Source: Polluticoccus soli (lineage in GTDB: Bacteria; Bacteroidota; Bacteroidia; Chitinophagales; Chitinophagaceae). Taken from it: a stretch of 64,000 nt of DNA. The position numbers were made by a program, and so were the translations under genes. Below the pieces are notes generated by a model that saw only the letters and a list, made by a program, of their open reading frames with translations, did not search any database and was not told the DNA's origin. Of the stretch, positions 15,014 to 26,538 are shown one piece after another (position 1 is the first letter of the stretch; each line of letters starts with the position of its first letter). The stretch covers positions 372,001 to 436,000 of the forward strand of contig NZ_JARJHT010000002.1 in assembly GCF_029269745.1 (NCBI RefSeq), written 5' to 3'.

Positions 15014-15268
15014 TTATTTTACGTCGCAGCTACCAGAAGCGGTAATGCCAAGTGCTTTTGCTGCTTCGATAGAAGTTTGCATGTCTTTATCGTAAGTTTC
15101 GCATTTTGATTTAGCGTCGCTTTTCTTCATTTTACCTAACGATATTGAAGTATCGGCAGTAACACCAGCTACAGTTGCAGAACATTTGCAGCTATAGTCT
15201 TTTTTACAAGCAGTAAAGCTCATCATACCAAAAAATGCAAGGGCTGCGATTGGGGCGATTTTTTTCAT
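15014..15268 (-). CDS. Cys-rich small lipoprotein
   Basis: An 84-residue protein with a lipoprotein signal (MKKIAPIAALAFFGMMSFTAC, lipobox Cys 21) and a mature part rich in Cys and Lys: CKKDYSCKC at the start, a CETYD in the middle and GSCD near the end. The Cys pattern suggests disulfides, fitting a substrate or partner of the thioredoxin-like protein encoded just downstream. ATG 15268 was chosen over 15325 because only this start yields a proper signal. The -7 box TATTTTTG (15306-15299) lies about 30 bp upstream. Confidence 0.7.
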   Translation of the reverse strand: MKKIAPIAALAFFGMMSFTACKKDYSCKCSATVAGVTADTSISLGKMKKSDAKSKCETYDKDMQTSIEAAKALGITASGSCDVK

Positions 15269-15298
15269 AAGTATAGATTTGTTTAGAATTTGGATACA

Positions 15299-15306
15299 AA
15301 AATAGC
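15299..15306 (-). promoter_or_regulatory. Promoter -7 box for the Cys-rich lipoprotein
   Basis: Minus strand TATTTTTG followed by TATCC, 30 bp before the ATG at 15268. Confidence 0.45.
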
Positions 15307-15561
15307 CGCCGCTTCGAAAAATCAAAGTGAAGAGTGTACTTTTTTAAATATTAAATGAGCTAACTGTCAGCATTAAATAACTAAAAAAGCATCTGGCAGA
15401 GGCCTTAGCTGGCAAAACGCCATATATTCACATCGGCTTATCTTCGCATCGGGTACGATCGTTATATGTCGTTGATTGTTAATGCGATGATGCTATTAGC
15501 GGAATAAATATTTCTCCACAGTTTAGTTTTTTCCGTCATTTCGGAGAAGTTTGGAATATTT

Positions 15562-15733
15562 TTTGCTATTTCAGTTGCCATTTTTTATATTTGCAATCCC
15601 TTTGCGGGGAGCTAGCACGTGCGCAACAAATTATTGACTGATTTTTATTAGAAACAGACCTAACCTGTACTAAAAGGTGATGCCTTTTGGGACGGGGATT
15701 TTTTGTTTGTAAAAAAGGAGTTTTAAACATATT
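15562..15733 (+). promoter_or_regulatory. rpoB promoter and leader
   Basis: TTTG (15562-15565), exactly 20 bp, then TATATTTG (15586-15593) is a full Bacteroidota promoter, followed by CAATCCC. The ~130-nt leader contains a small hairpin (AAAAGG 15672-15677 with CCTTTT 15683-15688) and a strong Shine-Dalgarno AAGGAG (15715-15720) 13 nt before the ATG. The 260 bp upstream (15307-15561) show no gene. Confidence 0.65.
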
Positions 15734-18700
15734 ATGGCTATACCACAAAAACGAACCGGCACAGGTCGTATCAATTTCGCTAAGATCCACGATGTAGCGG
15801 AAACACCTGACCTGCTGGGCATTCAGCTTCAATCGTTTAAAGATTTCTTCCAGTTGGAAACTACGCCTGATAAGCGTAACAACGAAGGACTCTTCCGGGT
15901 GTTCAAGGAAAACTTTCCTATCACTGACACGAGGAACATCTTCGTACTGGAATTTCTGGATTACTTCATCGATCCGCCACGCTACACTATTGACGAGTGT
16001 ATGGAGCGTGGCCTTACTTATTCGGTACCTCTGAAGGCAAAACTTCGCCTTAGCTGTAACGATGAAGAACACGTAGACTTCGAAACAATTGTTCAGGATG
16101 TGTTCCTGGGCAATATCCCATACATGACCCCACGCGGTACCTTCGTTATCAATGGTGCTGAGCGTGTGGTTGTTTCTCAGCTGCACCGTTCACCAGGCGT
16201 ATTCTTTGGTCAAAGCGTTCACCCGAACGGTACCAAGATCTACAGCGCCCGCGTAATTCCTTTCAAAGGAGCGTGGATGGAGTTTGCTACCGACATCAAC
16301 AACGTGATGTATGCTTACATCGACCGTAAGAAGAAGTTCCCGGTAACTACACTGCTTCGTGCCATCGGTTACGAAACGGATAAGGATATCCTGGAACTGT
16401 TCGGTATGGCCGATGAGGTAAAAACCGATAAAAAATCACTGGCTCCGCACATCGGTCGCCGCCTGGCTGCCCGCGTACTGCGCAGCTGGACAGAAGACTT
16501 CGTAGATGAAGATACCGGTGAGGTGGTAACTATCGAGCGTAACGAGGTGGTACTTGACCGCGATAACGTACTCGATGAGGACAACGCAAACATGATCCAG
16601 GAAATGGGTATCCCAACCATCTTCCTGCAGAAAGAAGAGGTGAGTGGTGACTTCTCGATCATCTACAACACACTGAATAAAGATACTTCTAACTCAGAGC
16701 TCGAAGCGGTTCAGCACATCTACCGTCAGCTGCGTGGTTCTGATGCTCCGGATGATGAAACAGCACGTGGCATCATCGAAAAGCTGTTCTTCAGCGACAA
16801 GCGTTATGACCTGGGTGAAGTAGGCCGTTATAAGATCAACCGTAAGCTAGGTCTTGATATCAACCTTGATACCAAAGTACTGAGCAAACAAGATATCATT
16901 TCCATCATTAAATACCTGGTACGTCTTACCAACGGTAAAGCGGAGATCGACGATATCGATCACCTGAGCAACCGTCGTGTACGTACTGTGGGTGAGCAAC
17001 TGTTCGCACAGTTCGGCGTGGGTCTGGCACGTATGGCGCGCACCATCCGCGAGCGTATGAACGTTCGTGACAACGAGGTGTTCACGCCGATCGACCTGAT
17101 CAACGCTCGTACACTGTCTTCAGTTATCAACTCATTCTTCGGTACTTCGCAACTGTCGCAGTTCCTCGATCAAACCAACCCGCTGTCTGAGATCACGCAC
17201 AAACGTCGTATCTCTGCCCTCGGTCCTGGTGGTCTGAGCCGTGAGCGCGCAGGCTTCGAGGTTCGTGACGTTCACTACAGCCACTACGGTCGTCTGTGTA
17301 CTATCGAAACACCGGAAGGTCCAAACATCGGTCTGATCTCTACGCTGTGCGTGCACGCCAAGATCAACGATATGGGCTTTATCGAAACTCCTTACCGCAA
17401 GGTAAAAGACGGTAAAGTAGACCTGAAGACCCACTATTTCATGAGCGCGGAAGAAGAAGACCTGGCGAAGATCGCCCAGGCCAACATCCCGCTGGATGAG
17501 AAGGGTAACTTCGTTGAAGAAAAGGTCAAATCACGTCAAACAGGTGACTTCCCCATCCTTGACAGGGAAGAGGTTGAATACATGGATGTCGCGCCAAACC
17601 AGATCGTAGGTCTGAGTGCGTCGCTGATTCCGTTCCTTGAGCACGATGATGCCAACCGTGCGCTGATGGGATCGAACATGCAACGCCAGGCAGTACCGCT
17701 TATCCGTGCGCAGGTACCTATCGTAGGTACAGGCCTGGAAGGTAAAGCTGCCCGCGATGCAAGGATCCAGATCCACGCTGAAGGTAATGGTGTAGTTGAA
17801 TACGTAGATGCTAACGAGATCCATGTTCGTTACGACCGTAACGATAAGGATCGCCTGGTTTCTTTCGAAGACGATCTGAAAATTTACACGCTTACAAAAT
17901 ATAAGAAAACCAACCAGAGCACCAGCATCACATTGCGCCCATGTGTAAACAGGGGAGCCAAAGTGAAAGAAGGCGACTTCCTGACCGAAGGTTATGCAAC
18001 GCAGGATGGTGAACTGGCACTGGGCCGTAACCTGAAAGTGGCCTTCATGCCATGGAAAGGTTACAACTTCGAGGATGCCATCGTTATCAACGAGAAAGTG
18101 GCACGCGATGACTGGTTTACTTCAGTACACATCGACGAGTACGAACTGGAAGTACGTGATACTAAACTGGGTGAGGAAGAACTTACTCCAGATATCCCGA
18201 ACGTATCAGAAGAGGCTACAAAAGACCTCGATGAGAACGGTATCATCCGCATCGGTGCTCACGTAGGTGAAGGCGACATCCTGATCGGTAAGATCACTCC
18301 TAAAGGTGAAACTGATCCTACTCCGGAAGAAAAACTGCTCCGCGCTATCTTCGGTGACAAAGCCGGTGATGCAAAAGATGCTTCTCTGAAGGCACCAAGC
18401 GGTACTGAAGGTATCGTTATCTCTAAACAGTTGTTCCAACGCGCTAAGAAAGACAAGAACTCTAAGGTGCGTGAGAAAGCTGCCCTCGAGAAAATTGAAA
18501 AGACACACGAGAAGAACTTGCAAGATTTGCAGGAGCTGCTCAACGATAAGCTGATGACCCTGTTGAAAGACAAGTCATCTGCAGGTATCACCAACAACTT
18601 TGGTGAACTGGTGCTGGCTAAAGGCGGCAAGTTCAATTCGAAAACGCTGAGTGCGATCGATTACCAGAACGTAAATCCGCTGGGCTGGACAGGCGACCAG

Positions 18701-19546
18701 GCAACTGACGACCTGATCAACCAACTGCTGCACAACTATAACATCAAGTACAACGAAGAACTGGGCCGCTACAAACGCGAGAAGTTCAACCTGAGCATAG
18801 GTGACGAGCTTCCTGCAGGCGTTCTGAAACTTGCTAAAGTATACCTTGCCAGCAAGCGTAAACTGAAAGTGGGTGATAAGATGGCCGGTCGCCACGGTAA
18901 CAAAGGTATCGTTGCCAAGATCGTTCGTGAAGAGGATATGCCGTTCCTGGAAGACGGAACGCCGGTTGATATCGTTCTGAACCCGCTGGGTGTACCATCG
19001 CGTATGAACCTGGGTCAGATCTATGAGACTATCCTCGGCTGGGCAGGTGAGAAACTGGGTGTGAAATTCGCTACGCCTATCTTCGACGGTGCTTCGGTTG
19101 ACGAGATCGCAGGTCTGATCGACCAGGCAGGTATCCCTGACTATGGCCACACGTTCCTGTACGATGGTGAGACCGGTGAGCGTTTCCACCAGAAAGCTAC
19201 GGTTGGTATCATCTACATGATCAAACTGCACCACATGGTTGACGATAAGATGCACGCGCGTTCTATCGGTCCATACAGCCTCATTACGCAACAGCCTCTG
19301 GGTGGTAAAGCTCAGTTCGGTGGTCAGCGTTTTGGTGAGATGGAGGTGTGGGCACTTGAAGCTTATGGTGCTGCCAACATTCTGCAAGAGCTGTTAACGC
19401 TGAAATCGGATGATATCATGGGTCGTGCAAAGACTTATGAGGCCATCGTTAAAGGCGACAACGTTCCGAAACCAGGTATTCCAGAGTCGTTTAACGTATT
19501 GGTGAACGAGCTGCGCGGTCTCGGTCTGGAACTGAAATTTGAATAG
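15734..19546 (+). CDS. rpoB: DNA-directed RNA polymerase subunit beta
   Basis: The 1270-residue beta subunit forms half of the polymerase active-site cleft and the rifampicin pocket. Visible landmarks: the rifampicin region [18 protein letters not shown] at about residues 471-488, the EGPNIGLI motif after it, the GRHGNKG motif, and the C-terminal [19 protein letters not shown] clamp segment. Length agrees with Bacteroidota RpoB. rpoC follows after 131 bp. Unusually, no rplKAJL genes lie upstream; the neighbour is a divergent lipoprotein gene, and rpoB has its own promoter. Confidence 0.98.
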   Translation: MAIPQKRTGTGRINFAKIHDVAETPDLLGIQLQSFKDFFQLETTPDKRNNEGLFRVFKENFPITDTRNIFVLEFLDYFIDPPRYTIDECMERGLTYSVPLKAKLRLSCNDEEHVDFETIVQDVFLGNIPYMTPRGTFVINGAERVVVSQLHRSPGVFFGQSVHPNGTKIYSARVIPFKGAWMEFATDINNVMYAYIDRKKKFPVTTLLRAIGYETDKDILELFGMADEVKTDKKSLAPHIGRRLAARVLRSWTEDFVDEDTGEVVTIERNEVVLDRDNVLDEDNANMIQEMGIPTIFLQKEEVSGDFSIIYNTLNKDTSNSELEAVQHIYRQLRGSDAPDDETARGIIEKLFFSDKRYDLGEVGRYKINRKLGLDINLDTKVLSKQDIISIIKYLVRLTNGKAEIDDIDHLSNRRVRTVGEQLFAQFGVGLARMARTIRERMNVRDNEVFTPIDLINARTLSSVINSFFGTSQLSQFLDQTNPLSEITHKRRISALGPGGLSRERAGFEVRDVHYSHYGRLCTIETPEGPNIGLISTLCVHAKINDMGFIETPYRKVKDGKVDLKTHYFMSAEEEDLAKIAQANIPLDEKGNFVEEKVKSRQTGDFPILDREEVEYMDVAPNQIVGLSASLIPFLEHDDANRALMGSNMQRQAVPLIRAQVPIVGTGLEGKAARDARIQIHAEGNGVVEYVDANEIHVRYDRNDKDRLVSFEDDLKIYTLTKYKKTNQSTSITLRPCVNRGAKVKEGDFLTEGYATQDGELALGRNLKVAFMPWKGYNFEDAIVINEKVARDDWFTSVHIDEYELEVRDTKLGEEELTPDIPNVSEEATKDLDENGIIRIGAHVGEGDILIGKITPKGETDPTPEEKLLRAIFGDKAGDAKDASLKAPSGTEGIVISKQLFQRAKKDKNSKVREKAALEKIEKTHEKNLQDLQELLNDKLMTLLKDKSSAGITNNFGELVLAKGGKFNSKTLSAIDYQNVNPLGWTGDQATDDLINQLLHNYNIKYNEELGRYKREKFNLSIGDELPAGVLKLAKVYLASKRKLKVGDKMAGRHGNKGIVAKIVREEDMPFLEDGTPVDIVLNPLGVPSRMNLGQIYETILGWAGEKLGVKFATPIFDGASVDEIAGLIDQAGIPDYGHTFLYDGETGERFHQKATVGIIYMIKLHHMVDDKMHARSIGPYSLITQQPLGGKAQFGGQRFGEMEVWALEAYGAANILQELLTLKSDDIMGRAKTYEAIVKGDNVPKPGIPESFNVLVNELRGLGLELKFE

Positions 19547-19567
19547 TTATTAGCCCTTTAAAGGCAC

Positions 19568-19627
19568 CATTTCGAACAATGTGAGAATCTCCCGGACAAA
19601 ATGTTTGGGAGACTCTCACCCGAAATG
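19568..19627 (+). promoter_or_regulatory. Large hairpin in the rpoB-rpoC spacer
   Basis: A nested hairpin: CATTTCG (19568-19574) with CGAAATG (19621-19627), GTGAGA (19581-19586) with TCTCAC (19614-19619), and CTCCC (19589-19593) with GGGAG (19607-19611). No U-tract follows, so it is not an ordinary terminator. Processing by RNase III or tuning of rpoC expression are possible roles (inference). Confidence 0.6.
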
Positions 19628-19677
19628 AGAAAGTAAACGGACCCGGTCCACAACAAACACTAAAACATTTCTTTAAA

Positions 19678-22600
19678 ATGGCAATAAAGAAGGATAATCG
19701 TCCCAAAGCTGGTTTTAATAAGATCACTATTAGCCTGGCTTCTCCTGACACCATCCTCGATAGGTCTTATGGCGAGGTGTTGAAGCCTGAGACTATCAAC
19801 TATCGTACGTACAAACCTGAACGTGATGGTTTGTTCTGCGAAAAAATATTTGGTCCCGTTAAGGACTACGAATGCTATTGCGGTAAGTACAAGCGTATCC
19901 GTTATAAGGGTATCGTGTGCGACCGTTGTGGTGTTGAAGTAACTGAAAAGAAAGTACGTCGCGAACGCATGGGTCACATCAAACTGGTGGTGCCTATCGT
20001 TCATATCTGGTATTTCAAGAGCCTGCCAAACAAAATTGGTTACCTGCTGGGTGTTAGCTCTAAGAAACTGGAAAGCATTGTTTACTACGAGCGCTATGTG
20101 GTAGTGAACGCTGGTGAAGCTGAAGACCTGATCCGTCAGAAGCTGAACCTGAAAGATTCTGAAAATACGCATCAGCAACTGCTGACAGAAGACGAGTACC
20201 TCGAAATTCTGGATGCGATATCAAAAGACAACCAGTACCTGCCTGACGATGATGCGAACAAATTCATCGCTAAGATGGGTGCTGAAGCAGTACACTCACT
20301 GTTGAGCCGCATCGACCTCGATCAGCTGTCTTACGATCTGCGTAATGCTGCCGCAAACGAAACTTCACAACAGCGTAAACAGGAAGCCCTGAAGCGCCTG
20401 AGCGTTGTAGAAGCTTTCCGCGATGCGAATACACGTGTTGAGAACCGCCTGGAATGGACTGTAATGCAGTACATCCCGGTTATTCCACCAGAACTGCGTC
20501 CGCTCGTTCCGCTGGATGGTGGCCGTTTTGCGTCTTCTGACCTGAACGACCTGTACCGTCGCGTTATCATCCGTAACAACCGTCTGAAACGTCTTATCGA
20601 GATCAAAGCTCCTGAAGTGATCCTGCGTAACGAAAAACGCATGCTGCAGGAAGCGGTTGACTCCCTGTTCGATAACAGCCGTAAGTCTAACGCCGTAAAA
20701 GCAGAAGGTGGCCGCGCCCTGAAATCACTTTCAGATGTTCTGAAAGGTAAACAAGGTCGTTTCCGTCAAAACCTGCTTGGTAAACGTGTTGACTACTCTG
20801 GTCGTTCGGTTATCGTGGTAGGCCCTGAAATGAAACTGCACGAGTGCGGTCTTCCGAAAGATATGGCTGCTGAACTGTTCAAACCGTTCATCATTCGTAA
20901 ACTGATCGAAAGGGGTATCGTTAAGACGGTAAAGAGCGCGAAAAAGCTTGTTGAGCGTAAAGAATCAGTGGTTTGGGACATCCTTGAAAATGTTCTGAAA
21001 GGCCATCCGATCCTCCTCAACCGTGCCCCAACGCTTCACCGTTTGTCAATCCAGGCCTTCCAGCCTAAGCTGATCGAAGGTAAAGCTATACAGCTGCACC
21101 CGCTCGTGTGTTCTGCGTTCAACGCCGATTTCGATGGTGACCAGATGGCCGTGCACGTGCCGCTGAGTCACGCCGCGATCCTGGAAGCACAACTCCTGAT
21201 GCTGGCTTCGCACAACATCCTTAACCCGCAGAACGGTACGCCGATTACCCTGCCTTCTCAGGACATGGTTCTTGGTCTGTACTACATTTCTAAGGGTAAA
21301 AAGACCATGGGCGATGACATAGTGAAAGGTGAAGGCAAAGCGTTCTACAGCACTGAAGAGGTGTTGATAGCACACAACGAAGGCCGCGTTGACCTGCATG
21401 CATGGATCAAAGTAAAAGTAGACGTTCGTAAAGAAGACGGTTCGCTGAAAAACGAGTTGACTGAAACAACAGTTGGTCGTGTTATCTTCAACCAGTTCGT
21501 TCCGAAAGAGAATGGTTATGTGAACGCGCTGCTTACCAAGAAATCACTTCGTGAGATCATCGGTGCGATCCTGCAAAACACTACAATTCCTAAAACAGTA
21601 CAGTTCCTTGATGATATCAAAACATTAGGTTTCCGTACGGCCTTCCGCGGTGGTCTTTCGTTCAACGTAAAAGATCTTACCGTTCCGGAAGTAAAAGAAC
21701 AACTGATCGAAAACGCACAGACGGAAGTTGATGAAGTGTGGGACAACTACAATATGGGTCTCATCACCAACAACGAACGTTACAACCAGATCATCGATAT
21801 CTGGTCGCGTGTAGATACCCGCGTTACTGAAACCCTCATCCGCGAGATGGCGGCTGATAAGCAAGGTTTCAACTCGGTATATATGATGCTTGACTCAGGT
21901 GCCCGTGGTTCTAAGCAGCAGGTTAAACAGCTGGCTGGTCTGAGGGGTCTGATGGCAAAACCACGTCGTAGTGGTTCAAGCGGTTCAGAGATCATCGAAA
22001 ACCCGATCCTCTCGAACTTTAAAGTAGGTCTGAGCGTATTGGAGTACTTCATCTCTACCCACGGTGCGCGTAAAGGTCTGGCGGATACGGCCCTTAAAAC
22101 AGCCGATGCCGGTTACCTGACACGTCGTCTGGTTGACGTAGCTCAAGACGTTGTTATCAACGATGAGGACTGCGGCACACTGCGTGGTATCGCGACATCT
22201 GCACTGAAAGATAACGAGGAAATAGTAGAGCCACTGTTCGACCGTATCCTTGGCCGTACCTCTCTGCACGATGTGTACGATCCGATCAACGATCAACTTA
22301 TTGTTCGCGCCGGTGCTGAGATCACTGAGCAGCTTGCTCAGCGCATCGACGACAGCGGTATCGATACTGTAGAAATACGTTCGGTACTGACCTGCGAAGC
22401 TCGTCGCGGTGTATGTGCTAAGTGTTACGGTAAAAACCTGGCAACCGGTTATATGACGCAGAAGGGTGATGCGGTAGGTATCATCGCTGCCCAGTCTATC
22501 GGTGAGCCTGGTACACAGCTGACACTTCGTACCTTCCACGTGGGTGGTGTGGCCGGTTCTTCAGCTATCGAGTCTCAACTCGTTGCTAAGTTCGACGGTA

Positions 22601-24000
22601 CTATCCAGTTCGACGGTCTGCGTACTACAACTTATAAAGATGAAGAAGGTGAAGACGTTATCGTAGTTATCGGTCGTACCGGTGAGGTACGTATCGTTGA
22701 CGTAGCTAACGATCGCCTGCTGATAACTAACAACATTCCTTACGGTTCTCACCTGAAAGTGAAGAACGGTCAGAAGGTAACTAAAGGAACAGTGATCTGT
22801 ACATGGGATCCGTTCAACGCCGTTATCGTTTCTGAGGTGAATGGTAAGATCAAACTGGATAACGTTATCGAAGGTGTTACTTATCGCGAAGAGGCCGATG
22901 AACAAACAGGTCACCGTGAGAAAGTGGTTATCGAAACAAAAGATAAAACCAAGATTCCTGGTATCATAGTAGAAGGCAAGGAAGAGAAGATGTACAACCT
23001 TCCGGTTGGTTCACACATCATTGTAGGCGCAGGTGACGCAGTATACAATGGACAGGTTATCGTGAAGATACCACGTATCATGGGTCGTAGCCGAGATATC
23101 ACGGGTGGTCTTCCAAGGGTAACTGAACTGTTCGAAGCTCGTAACCCGAGCAACCCGGCTATCGTAGCTGAGATCGACGGTGTAGTAGCCTTTGGTAACA
23201 TCAAACGTGGTAACCGCGAGATCATTGTGGAATCACGCGAAGGCCTGGTGAAGAAATACCTGGTGCCGCTGACACGTCACATCATGGTTCAGGACGGTGA
23301 CTTCGTGAAAGCTGGTACCTCACTGTCTGACGGTGCGGTAACTCCGGGCGACATCCTCGCTATCAAAGGACCTTTCGCTGTACAGGAATACCTGGTGAAT
23401 GAAATTCAAGAGGTTTACCGTTTGCAGGGTGTGAAGATCAACGATAAACACATCGAGGTGATCGTTCGCCAGATGATGCGTAAAGTAACTATCATCGATC
23501 CGGGAGATACTAAGTTCCTGGAAGAGGATACAGTTGATAAATTCGACTTCATGGTTGAGAATGACTGGATCTTCGACAAGAAAGTAATTACCGAAGGTGG
23601 TGAATCAGATAAACTGCACGCCGGCCAGATCGTTACCCTCCGCGAGATCCGCGAAGAGAACAGCTTGCTGCGCCGCTCTGATAAAAAGCTGGTAGAATAC
23701 CGCGATGCTAACCCTGCTACATCAGCTCCGCTGCTGTTGGGTATCACAAAAGCATCACTGGGTACACACAGCTGGATATCTGCAGCATCGTTCCAGGAAA
23801 CTACCAAGGTGCTTTCGCAGGCGTCTATCAACGGTAAGTCTGACGATCTGATGGGTCTGAAAGAAAACGTTATTACCGGTAACCTTATCCCTGCAGGTAC
23901 AGGTATGCGCGACTTCGACGACATGGTGGTAGGATCGAAAGAAGAATTCGAACTGCTGATGGCAAACCGCGATGTACTCCAGTTCGACGAAGAAGAATAG
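19678..24000 (+). CDS. rpoC: DNA-directed RNA polymerase subunit beta'
   Basis: The 1440-residue catalytic subunit. The absolutely conserved Mg-binding motif NADFDGDQM is at residues 482-490. The N-terminal zinc ribbon ([20 protein letters not shown]) begins near residue 66 and the second zinc site ([13 protein letters not shown]) begins near residue 906. The trigger-loop and jaw parts follow ([16 protein letters not shown]). The C-terminal DEEE end is typical of Bacteroidota. It is co-oriented with rpoB across a 131-bp structured spacer and is closed by a strong terminator. Confidence 0.98.
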   Translation: MAIKKDNRPKAGFNKITISLASPDTILDRSYGEVLKPETINYRTYKPERDGLFCEKIFGPVKDYECYCGKYKRIRYKGIVCDRCGVEVTEKKVRRERMGHIKLVVPIVHIWYFKSLPNKIGYLLGVSSKKLESIVYYERYVVVNAGEAEDLIRQKLNLKDSENTHQQLLTEDEYLEILDAISKDNQYLPDDDANKFIAKMGAEAVHSLLSRIDLDQLSYDLRNAAANETSQQRKQEALKRLSVVEAFRDANTRVENRLEWTVMQYIPVIPPELRPLVPLDGGRFASSDLNDLYRRVIIRNNRLKRLIEIKAPEVILRNEKRMLQEAVDSLFDNSRKSNAVKAEGGRALKSLSDVLKGKQGRFRQNLLGKRVDYSGRSVIVVGPEMKLHECGLPKDMAAELFKPFIIRKLIERGIVKTVKSAKKLVERKESVVWDILENVLKGHPILLNRAPTLHRLSIQAFQPKLIEGKAIQLHPLVCSAFNADFDGDQMAVHVPLSHAAILEAQLLMLASHNILNPQNGTPITLPSQDMVLGLYYISKGKKTMGDDIVKGEGKAFYSTEEVLIAHNEGRVDLHAWIKVKVDVRKEDGSLKNELTETTVGRVIFNQFVPKENGYVNALLTKKSLREIIGAILQNTTIPKTVQFLDDIKTLGFRTAFRGGLSFNVKDLTVPEVKEQLIENAQTEVDEVWDNYNMGLITNNERYNQIIDIWSRVDTRVTETLIREMAADKQGFNSVYMMLDSGARGSKQQVKQLAGLRGLMAKPRRSGSSGSEIIENPILSNFKVGLSVLEYFISTHGARKGLADTALKTADAGYLTRRLVDVAQDVVINDEDCGTLRGIATSALKDNEEIVEPLFDRILGRTSLHDVYDPINDQLIVRAGAEITEQLAQRIDDSGIDTVEIRSVLTCEARRGVCAKCYGKNLATGYMTQKGDAVGIIAAQSIGEPGTQLTLRTFHVGGVAGSSAIESQLVAKFDGTIQFDGLRTTTYKDEEGEDVIVVIGRTGEVRIVDVANDRLLITNNIPYGSHLKVKNGQKVTKGTVICTWDPFNAVIVSEVNGKIKLDNVIEGVTYREEADEQTGHREKVVIETKDKTKIPGIIVEGKEEKMYNLPVGSHIIVGAGDAVYNGQVIVKIPRIMGRSRDITGGLPRVTELFEARNPSNPAIVAEIDGVVAFGNIKRGNREIIVESREGLVKKYLVPLTRHIMVQDGDFVKAGTSLSDGAVTPGDILAIKGPFAVQEYLVNEIQEVYRLQGVKINDKHIEVIVRQMMRKVTIIDPGDTKFLEEDTVDKFDFMVENDWIFDKKVITEGGESDKLHAGQIVTLREIREENSLLRRSDKKLVEYRDANPATSAPLLLGITKASLGTHSWISAASFQETTKVLSQASINGKSDDLMGLKENVITGNLIPAGTGMRDFDDMVVGSKEEFELLMANRDVLQFDEEE

Positions 24001-24025
24001 TGATTTGGATCTAACTAACAATAAG

Positions 24026-24056
24026 AACGCCGCTCAATTGAGCGGCGTTTCTGTTT
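24026..24056. terminator. rpoC terminator
   Basis: AACGCCGCTCAA (24026-24037) and TTGAGCGGCGTT (24038-24049) form a perfect palindrome followed by T-rich sequence. Convergent with the TonB receptor gene, so it may work both ways. Confidence 0.8.
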
Positions 24057-24074
24057 TATGTCGTTGTTGGAAAT

Positions 24075-26453
24075 CTACCAGTGAAAGTCTATCCTATAAG
24101 CAATGGTAGGTATTATACCAGTCTGGTAAACAGTTGCTATACGACCGTTCTTGCCGTCAAAATAAGAATAGAAATAATTGCGCCTGTTAGTGATGTTCTG
24201 TACATCCAGCTGCAAGCTGTGCGTAGCATGCCTGCGATTAAACTTATAATACACGCTACCGTCGATGCGGAAATAGGGCTTGCCCTGTTTGGTGTAGTAT
24301 TGCCCGGGCACCATCATCAGTTGCTCATATTGCATTGACCGGGCGAGGTCTATTTCTGATTCCCGCAATCCTCCGCTATATAGCATTTTACCATTAATGC
24401 CCAGTATGCGGCTACCGTTGCTATTCAGTTTAAACTCTTTTCCGCCCAACATATTTAATTGGTACGTGCGGTTGAACAGGGTATTGTATTCATCTCCCGC
24501 ATAGCTTGTGTACAGAGAACGGAACAGTGAACCCGAAACCATTACATAGTAGTTGTTGGCAAAAGGTCTTTCAATGCTCAGGTCAATACCGTAATTGCGG
24601 CCTGTGCCGGTGCTTGACAGCGGCTTGTTGATCTCTGCAAGCGAATAAATATTTTGAGTATTTAGCAATGAGAAGGCGTTGTTTGAATCGGCTTCTACAG
24701 GTATGCTGTACAGGTGCTGGTAGTATACTTCAGCCTTCAGTCGCATTTTCAACGGCAGGCTGGTTTCGTAACCGCCTATGATATGAAACGCTTTGAGGAG
24801 GTCAAGGTCTTTGTTTGTCTGACGGATCACATTCCCGAGCGAGTCGTTCTGGAAAAGATAGACGGAAATGTGATCGGGTTTGCTGTGGAAACCTGCTGAT
24901 AACGCAAAGGTCTGTTTGTTCAACTGGTAGCTCAGCGAAGCACGTGGTTCTATGGTGCCTTTTTCCGTCAGGTAGTAGTAGGAGCTATGTACGCCGGTTA
25001 TCAGTGTCAGTTGCTCAGTAAGGCGCGCCTTCCACTGCATATAAGCCTGGTAGTATTGCGTGCTGCCTTTGCCTTTTATGAATTCTATCCATTCTCCGCG
25101 TTCCTTGTCATGATAGGCTTCCTCCATGTCGGCACCTATTTGTTGTGCCACGATACCAGCTCGCACAGTGTGCCTGCTGCTTAGCTTATTGTTATACATC
25201 ACCGTACCGCGGTAATAGGTATTGATGTGGCGCGCGTGCTGTGTAGGTACTTCAGAATAATTGTTAGTTGGATTGAGTGAGTCAATGTCGGATTTATAAG
25301 AGTCGGTGGCCGCCGATACTACGGTTTTGATGTAGGAGTGGTTGTTGACGAAGTATTGGTGCGTGATGCCTGCTACACCCATTTCGCCATAGGCCCGCAG
25401 GCTGAAATTGGGATTGTCGCTGCTCCATTCAGTGCTATCGGCCGTAGCGTCTTTCGATGCTACGTTCAAACCCCAAAGGCCCCAAAGGGAAAAGGTGCCG
25501 GCGTTTTTTGTCGGTAGGTTCACTTTGAATGATAAGTCCTGGTATGCAGGCAGCACACCACCCAAGTCAAAAAAGCCTTGCAGTAATGTTAGGGTAGAGT
25601 AGCGGTAGTTGATCAAATACGATGCCTGTCCGCCCTTGCGGAATGGACCTTCTGTTGCTATTTCTGCACCCAGTGTACCTATCTGCACGCTGTGCTCGCG
25701 ACGCTCCTGGTTGCCGTTACGGAACTGTAGATCGAACGCGCCAGAAAGTGCAGCTCCAATCTCAGCAGGGAATGCACCGGTATAAAAATCAGTAGCTGCC
25801 AGTGTGTTTGCATTCAGCATGCTCACCGCGCCACCCGATGTACCCAGCGAATTAAAGTGGTTAGGATTCGGTATCTCGATACCTTCCAGCCGCCACAGAA
25901 CACCCTTTGGTGAGTTGCCACGTACTACTATGCCATTCTCCCTGTCGTTGCTGCCCGATACCCCCATAAAATTCATGGCCATACGTGCCGGGTCTGATAC
26001 AGTGGCTGCATAACGCTTTGTTTCCTCTACAGAGAATGACCGCGCACTAACACTGGCAAATTCATTTTGCGCGCCGAAACGGTTGCGCTTTGCACTAACA
26101 CTCACTTCCTTCAGGCGCTGGATGTTTTCTGTGAGCGGGATGTTCAGTTCCGTTTCCTTGCCCGAACTGATCATCACCTCGCTTATTGTTCTCGGTGAAT
26201 ACCCATTATAGCTGAACTGGAATGACTGCCTGCCCAGCGGTACTCCTTCTAATAGATAATAGCCCTGGTCGTCGGTTATAGTATTGATGCTGCTGTTTGA
26301 TGCAAGCACGACAGCAACCCCGGCCAACGGTTGTTTTGATTCAGCATCGGTGATGATGCCGCGTACAGTTTGTGATAATGACCGATCCTGTGCAATAGCA
26401 GGGCTGATAGCTGTAATACAAAGAACCAGAAAGGGTATTAAATGCTTGTACAT
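24075..26453 (-). CDS. TonB-dependent outer membrane receptor
   Basis: A 792-residue outer membrane transporter that would import an unknown ligand with energy from TonB-ExbB-ExbD. Start chosen at 26453, giving a signal peptide (MYKHLIPFLVLCITAISPAIAQ). Residues ~28-115 are a carboxypeptidase-regulatory-like domain (RGIITDAESKQPLAGVAVVL ... DDQGYYLLEGVPLG). The plug follows (ENGIVVRGNSPKGVLWRLEG, then GGAVSMLNANTLAATDFYTG) and then the beta barrel, ending IPTIAYRIDFHW with a terminal aromatic. No SusD partner is adjacent, so it is not a typical polysaccharide locus. It is divergent from the GH108 gene, with only 85 bp between the starts. Confidence 0.88.
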   Translation of the reverse strand: MYKHLIPFLVLCITAISPAIAQDRSLSQTVRGIITDAESKQPLAGVAVVLASNSSINTITDDQGYYLLEGVPLGRQSFQFSYNGYSPRTISEVMISSGKETELNIPLTENIQRLKEVSVSAKRNRFGAQNEFASVSARSFSVEETKRYAATVSDPARMAMNFMGVSGSNDRENGIVVRGNSPKGVLWRLEGIEIPNPNHFNSLGTSGGAVSMLNANTLAATDFYTGAFPAEIGAALSGAFDLQFRNGNQERREHSVQIGTLGAEIATEGPFRKGGQASYLINYRYSTLTLLQGFFDLGGVLPAYQDLSFKVNLPTKNAGTFSLWGLWGLNVASKDATADSTEWSSDNPNFSLRAYGEMGVAGITHQYFVNNHSYIKTVVSAATDSYKSDIDSLNPTNNYSEVPTQHARHINTYYRGTVMYNNKLSSRHTVRAGIVAQQIGADMEEAYHDKERGEWIEFIKGKGSTQYYQAYMQWKARLTEQLTLITGVHSSYYYLTEKGTIEPRASLSYQLNKQTFALSAGFHSKPDHISVYLFQNDSLGNVIRQTNKDLDLLKAFHIIGGYETSLPLKMRLKAEVYYQHLYSIPVEADSNNAFSLLNTQNIYSLAEINKPLSSTGTGRNYGIDLSIERPFANNYYVMVSGSLFRSLYTSYAGDEYNTLFNRTYQLNMLGGKEFKLNSNGSRILGINGKMLYSGGLRESEIDLARSMQYEQLMMVPGQYYTKQGKPYFRIDGSVYYKFNRRHATHSLQLDVQNITNRRNYFYSYFDGKNGRIATVYQTGIIPTIAYRIDFHW

Positions 26454-26538
26454 AACAGGGAGTAGTAATGCAAGATAAGAACAACAATAGTTAACAACAT
26501 TTTTTATCTTTAGATCACACCAAAACTCACCACATACC

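Noticed and set aside
18575-19387. Long antisense frame inside rpoB
   Set aside because: No start context and no recognisable domain; a shadow of the rpoB codon pattern.
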